From assembly GCA_036841525.1 (NCBI GenBank), contig DAITVZ010000039.1, positions 1 to 44,883 on the forward strand: a DNA stretch of 44,883 nt, in the 5' to 3' direction. Origin of the DNA: JAAYEA01 sp012689325 (lineage in GTDB: Bacteria > Chloroflexota > Anaerolineae > JAAYEA01). Shown piece after piece: positions 42,839 through 44,883 of this stretch. Both the position numbers and the translations under genes were made by a program. The notes under the pieces were generated by a model that did not search any database, had not been told where the DNA came from, and worked only from the letters and a program-made list of their open reading frames with translations. Position 1 is the stretch's first letter; each line of letters starts with the position of its first letter.

Positions 42839-43537
42839 ATGGCATTCGGCATCGAGCACGGAGCGTCCAAGGCTGAAGTCCGCAAAGCGTTGGGATTGCG
42901 CGAGACCATCTTTGACCTGGAGGCTTTTTACCGCCAGGCCTACGAAAAGGGCGCCCGGCTGGTCGGCCTCTTGGGGCCCTCGGGCAGCACCTGGTCAGGC
43001 GCCAAAGCCTACCTCGAGGAAGCGCTCACCGAGGCGGGCGCCGATATCCCCATCATCTTTGTGACCAACGGCACCAAAGAAGGCACCGCCGGCATCCTGA
43101 CCCGCACCGTCAGCAAGCATTTCCCAGTGCTGGCCATCTACCCCACCGAAATCTCGGAGGACCTGCTCAACCTCCCCTACGTCACCTTCCGCTTCCCCGT
43201 CCCGCCGGTCATCGCGCACGTGAGCTATTGGGAAACGGCGGCGGTCCCCTTCGTCGCCTACCTCAGCTCGCTCATCTGCATCGGCGGCGGCAGCGGCACC
43301 ACCTTTGTGGTGGAGGCGCTCTCCGTCATCAACAAGCGCCGCATCGCCTTTGACCGCGACCGCTTCCTGGGGAGGACGCCGGGCTCGGTGGCCTCCATCG
43401 CCTACGTGCCCATCGCCTCGGAGCCGCGGCCCGCGCTGGCCAAGCGCATCAAGTGCGGCGACATCGGCGGGTTCTATGGCGTGCTGGACCAGGACGACCC
43501 CAGCACCCTCGCCGAGTTCATCCGCAACGCGTCCTAA
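42839..43537 (+). CDS. SLOG/LOG-like Rossmann nucleotide-binding protein
   Basis: 232 residues, start ATG 42839 after AAGGAGGAGAC. The sequence has alternating strands and helices: ARLVGLLGPSGSTWSGAK near residue 40, PIIFVTNGTKEGTAGI near 73, and SSLICIGGGSGTTFVVEAL near 145, the GGGxGT nucleotide- or phosphate-binding loop of the SLOG/LOG (lysine-decarboxylase-like) superfamily. Members bind or hydrolyse nucleotide derivatives, from cytokinin-type ribotides to defence second messengers. The exact LOG PGGxGTxxE motif is not present in full, as E follows at GTTFVVE, so activity is uncertain. It is an isolated gene, divergent from the sortase. Confidence 0.65.
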   Translation: MAFGIEHGASKAEVRKALGLRETIFDLEAFYRQAYEKGARLVGLLGPSGSTWSGAKAYLEEALTEAGADIPIIFVTNGTKEGTAGILTRTVSKHFPVLAIYPTEISEDLLNLPYVTFRFPVPPVIAHVSYWETAAVPFVAYLSSLICIGGGSGTTFVVEALSVINKRRIAFDRDRFLGRTPGSVASIAYVPIASEPRPALAKRIKCGDIGGFYGVLDQDDPSTLAEFIRNAS

Positions 43538-43543
43538 AGACCA

Positions 43544-43583
43544 ATCCCCCCTCCCCCCCTGCATAAGGGGGGCCAGGGGGGAT
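43544..43583. repeat. Nested C/G-run hairpins, possible bidirectional terminator
   Basis: Outer stem ATCCCCCC (43544-43551) pairs with GGGGGGAT (43576-43583); inner stem CCCCCCT (43554-43560) pairs with AGGGGGG (43566-43572). It lies between the convergent SLOG-like and FxLyD genes. It resembles the repeat at 7013-7043. Confidence 0.65.
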
Positions 43584-43594
43584 CTCCTCGCCTT

Positions 43595-44883
43595 TTACGG
43601 CAGCTCGCTCACATACGACGCCGCCGCATAGAGCTCCACCCGCGCGGGCGTCGCGTCGAAATCCAGCGTGACCTCCGTGGCCGCCTTGCCCTTGGCCGGG
43701 AGCGGCCCCGCCGACCCCCGCGCGCCGCCGATGATCCCCCCCGCCGCGTCATAGAGCACCGCGTAGGTCCAGACGTTCTTGATCTCCCGGTCGTAGGGGT
43801 TGGCGACCTCGCCCGTCACCCGGGCCAGCCCCTGCCCCGGCTCGTAGCGGACGTTCTCGACCGCAAAGGGCGGATGCGCCTCCACCGGCGTCCACTTGTT
43901 GCGATAGACCCGCGTCTCGATCTGGGCGACGGGCTGCGCGTCCGAGACGTCGAAAAAGCCCGTCACCCCCAGCGTCTGGCCGGGCAAGACCAGCGGCGCC
44001 ACCCCCGACTCGGCGCCGAGGACCGTCCCATCGGCGGCCAGCACGGTCACCTGCCAGAGCCCGCCGTCCATCGCCCAGCCCGCGTTAGGGTTCTCCACCA
44101 GCGCGGCAAAGTTGACCCGGCGCGGCCCGGCGGCATAGCCCTCCTGCCGCACCACGGGCGGCTGCACCCCCGGCGGGTCGGCGTCGGCGGGCAGCGCCAG
44201 CGCCTCCTCCATGCCATAGAGCTCCGCGCCGGCGACCTCGCCCCCGGCGACCGCGTAGAACGAGACCCCCGTGTGGTCGTTGGGCAGGATGAACTCGATC
44301 CGGTCGAACCCGCCGCCGATGATCTCGCCCTGGGCGTTATAGAGCACCGCCGAGGCCAACGGGTGCGGCGCGACGCGGGCATACGGGTTGGCGAGCAGGC
44401 CCGTGGCCCGGGCCGAACCGGGGATCGCGGGATCGCCCGGCAGGTAGGCCGCCGCGCTGCCGCTCAGCCCCGGCGCGGGCGCCATGGCCAGCGCCATCCC
44501 GCCCGTCGCCCCCGCCTCGATGCGCGCCACCTTGACCTCCTGCTGCAAATAGATCAGCGCCGCCAGCCCCGTCTCTTGCCCGGGCAGCAGCGACAGGACC
44601 CCCTGCGCCGTCCCCACCCCCGCCCCCGCCGCGTCGTAGGCGGTAATGTGGTAGCTGGCCATCTGCAGCGCCAGGCCCGGGTTGGGGTTGCGGACCAGCA
44701 GCCCGACGCCCACAGCGCGGCCCTGCTGGCCAAAGCCCTGCTTGAGCACCTCGGGCGGCAGCGGCTGGGGGGTAGGGGTCGGCGGCGCGGGGGTATCGGT
44801 CGGCGTGGCGATCGGCGGGCGCGTCTCGGGCGCTGAAGACAGCGCTTGCGGCGTGGACGCCGGCGCTGAAGACAGCGCTTGCG
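43595..44883 (-). CDS. FxLyD-type surface protein, C-terminal portion (5' end outside window)
   Basis: About 429 codons to the window edge; the start lies beyond 44883. From the edge the protein has a QALSSAP repeat, a TP-rich linker (TPTDTPAPPTPTP), then three to four FxLyD-like beta-sandwich modules, recognised by repeated NPN/NPY..., YDAAG, and LPGQ words: GLLVRNPNPGLALQM, SYHITAYDAAGAGVG, LLPGQETGLAALI; GLLANPYARVAPHP, YNAQGEIIGGG; LVENPNAGWAMDGG; VANPYDREIKNVW, YDAAGGIIGGA. Such proteins are usually secreted or lipid-anchored. It ends SYVSELP and has no sorting signal. The DNA of the QALSSAP repeat contains a GCGCTG/CAGCGC hairpin twice, like intergenic hairpins. Confidence 0.8.
   Translation of the reverse strand, partial: QALSSAPASTPQALSSAPETRPPIATPTDTPAPPTPTPQPLPPEVLKQGFGQQGRAVGVGLLVRNPNPGLALQMASYHITAYDAAGAGVGTAQGVLSLLPGQETGLAALIYLQQEVKVARIEAGATGGMALAMAPAPGLSGSAAAYLPGDPAIPGSARATGLLANPYARVAPHPLASAVLYNAQGEIIGGGFDRIEFILPNDHTGVSFYAVAGGEVAGAELYGMEEALALPADADPPGVQPPVVRQEGYAAGPRRVNFAALVENPNAGWAMDGGLWQVTVLAADGTVLGAESGVAPLVLPGQTLGVTGFFDVSDAQPVAQIETRVYRNKWTPVEAHPPFAVENVRYEPGQGLARVTGEVANPYDREIKNVWTYAVLYDAAGGIIGGARGSAGPLPAKGKAATEVTLDFDATPARVELYAAASYVSELP

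Overview
The window is a scaffold of very GC-rich bacterial DNA with three 100-N placeholders (9259-9358, 19518-19617, 30141-30240). Several traits point to a Chloroflexota bacterium, probably Anaerolineae or Caldilineae-like: long secreted proteins with DUF11-like domains and Thr/Pro stalks, a sortase carried on such a stalk, a tetrapyrrole-methylase/MazG fusion, FxLyD-type surface protein, and intergenic regions packed with short hairpins. The taxonomic call is inference from gene style; no marker gene such as rRNA is present. Layout: 1-2382 (minus) encodes a sugar-type oxidoreductase (Gfo/Idh/MocA) and an MFS transporter. 2518-2856 is a small protein behind a long leader that contains an intrinsic-terminator-like hairpin. 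3194-5299 is a secreted DUF11/Thr-Pro protein and 5481-6929 an FGGY sugar kinase. 7235-10717 (plus) holds a frameshifted ICMT-like methyltransferase, an Old Yellow Enzyme with an Fe-S motif, and a second MFS transporter. 10707-13587 (minus) is a sensor kinase with a stand-alone receiver. 13917-18680 (minus) has a DUF4432 aldose-epimerase-like protein, then a CHAT-domain protein translationally coupled to a histone-deacetylase-fold amidohydrolase. 18867-21760 has YbaK, a ferredoxin and the MazG fusion, separated by minisatellite-like hairpins. 21806-22338 is a tRNA cluster (Phe, Gly, Cys, Leu) followed by two tandem decayed tRNA-Leu copies. 22955-38532 is most likely one giant secreted multidomain protein of about 5,160 residues plus a sequence gap. 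39043-39543 is a RAYT-like Y1 transposase inside arrays of REP-like palindromes. 39999-44883 holds a VOC protein, a stalked sortase, an SLOG-like Rossmann protein and the C-terminal part of an FxLyD surface protein. How the genes work together: the sugar oxidoreductase, two MFS carriers, FGGY kinase and DUF4432 protein suggest carbohydrate uptake and catabolism. The DUF11 protein, giant protein, sortase and FxLyD protein form a cell-surface set. The strongest unexplained system is non-coding: at least four stem classes of hairpin headed by GTAG, often in inverted pairs, spread over the window and densest in mirrored orientation around the single RAYT gene. Related hairpins also occur inside two coding regions. 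A second repeat system, built from GTCGAA-type words, ends in near-identical promoter sequences upstream of ybaK and mazG.
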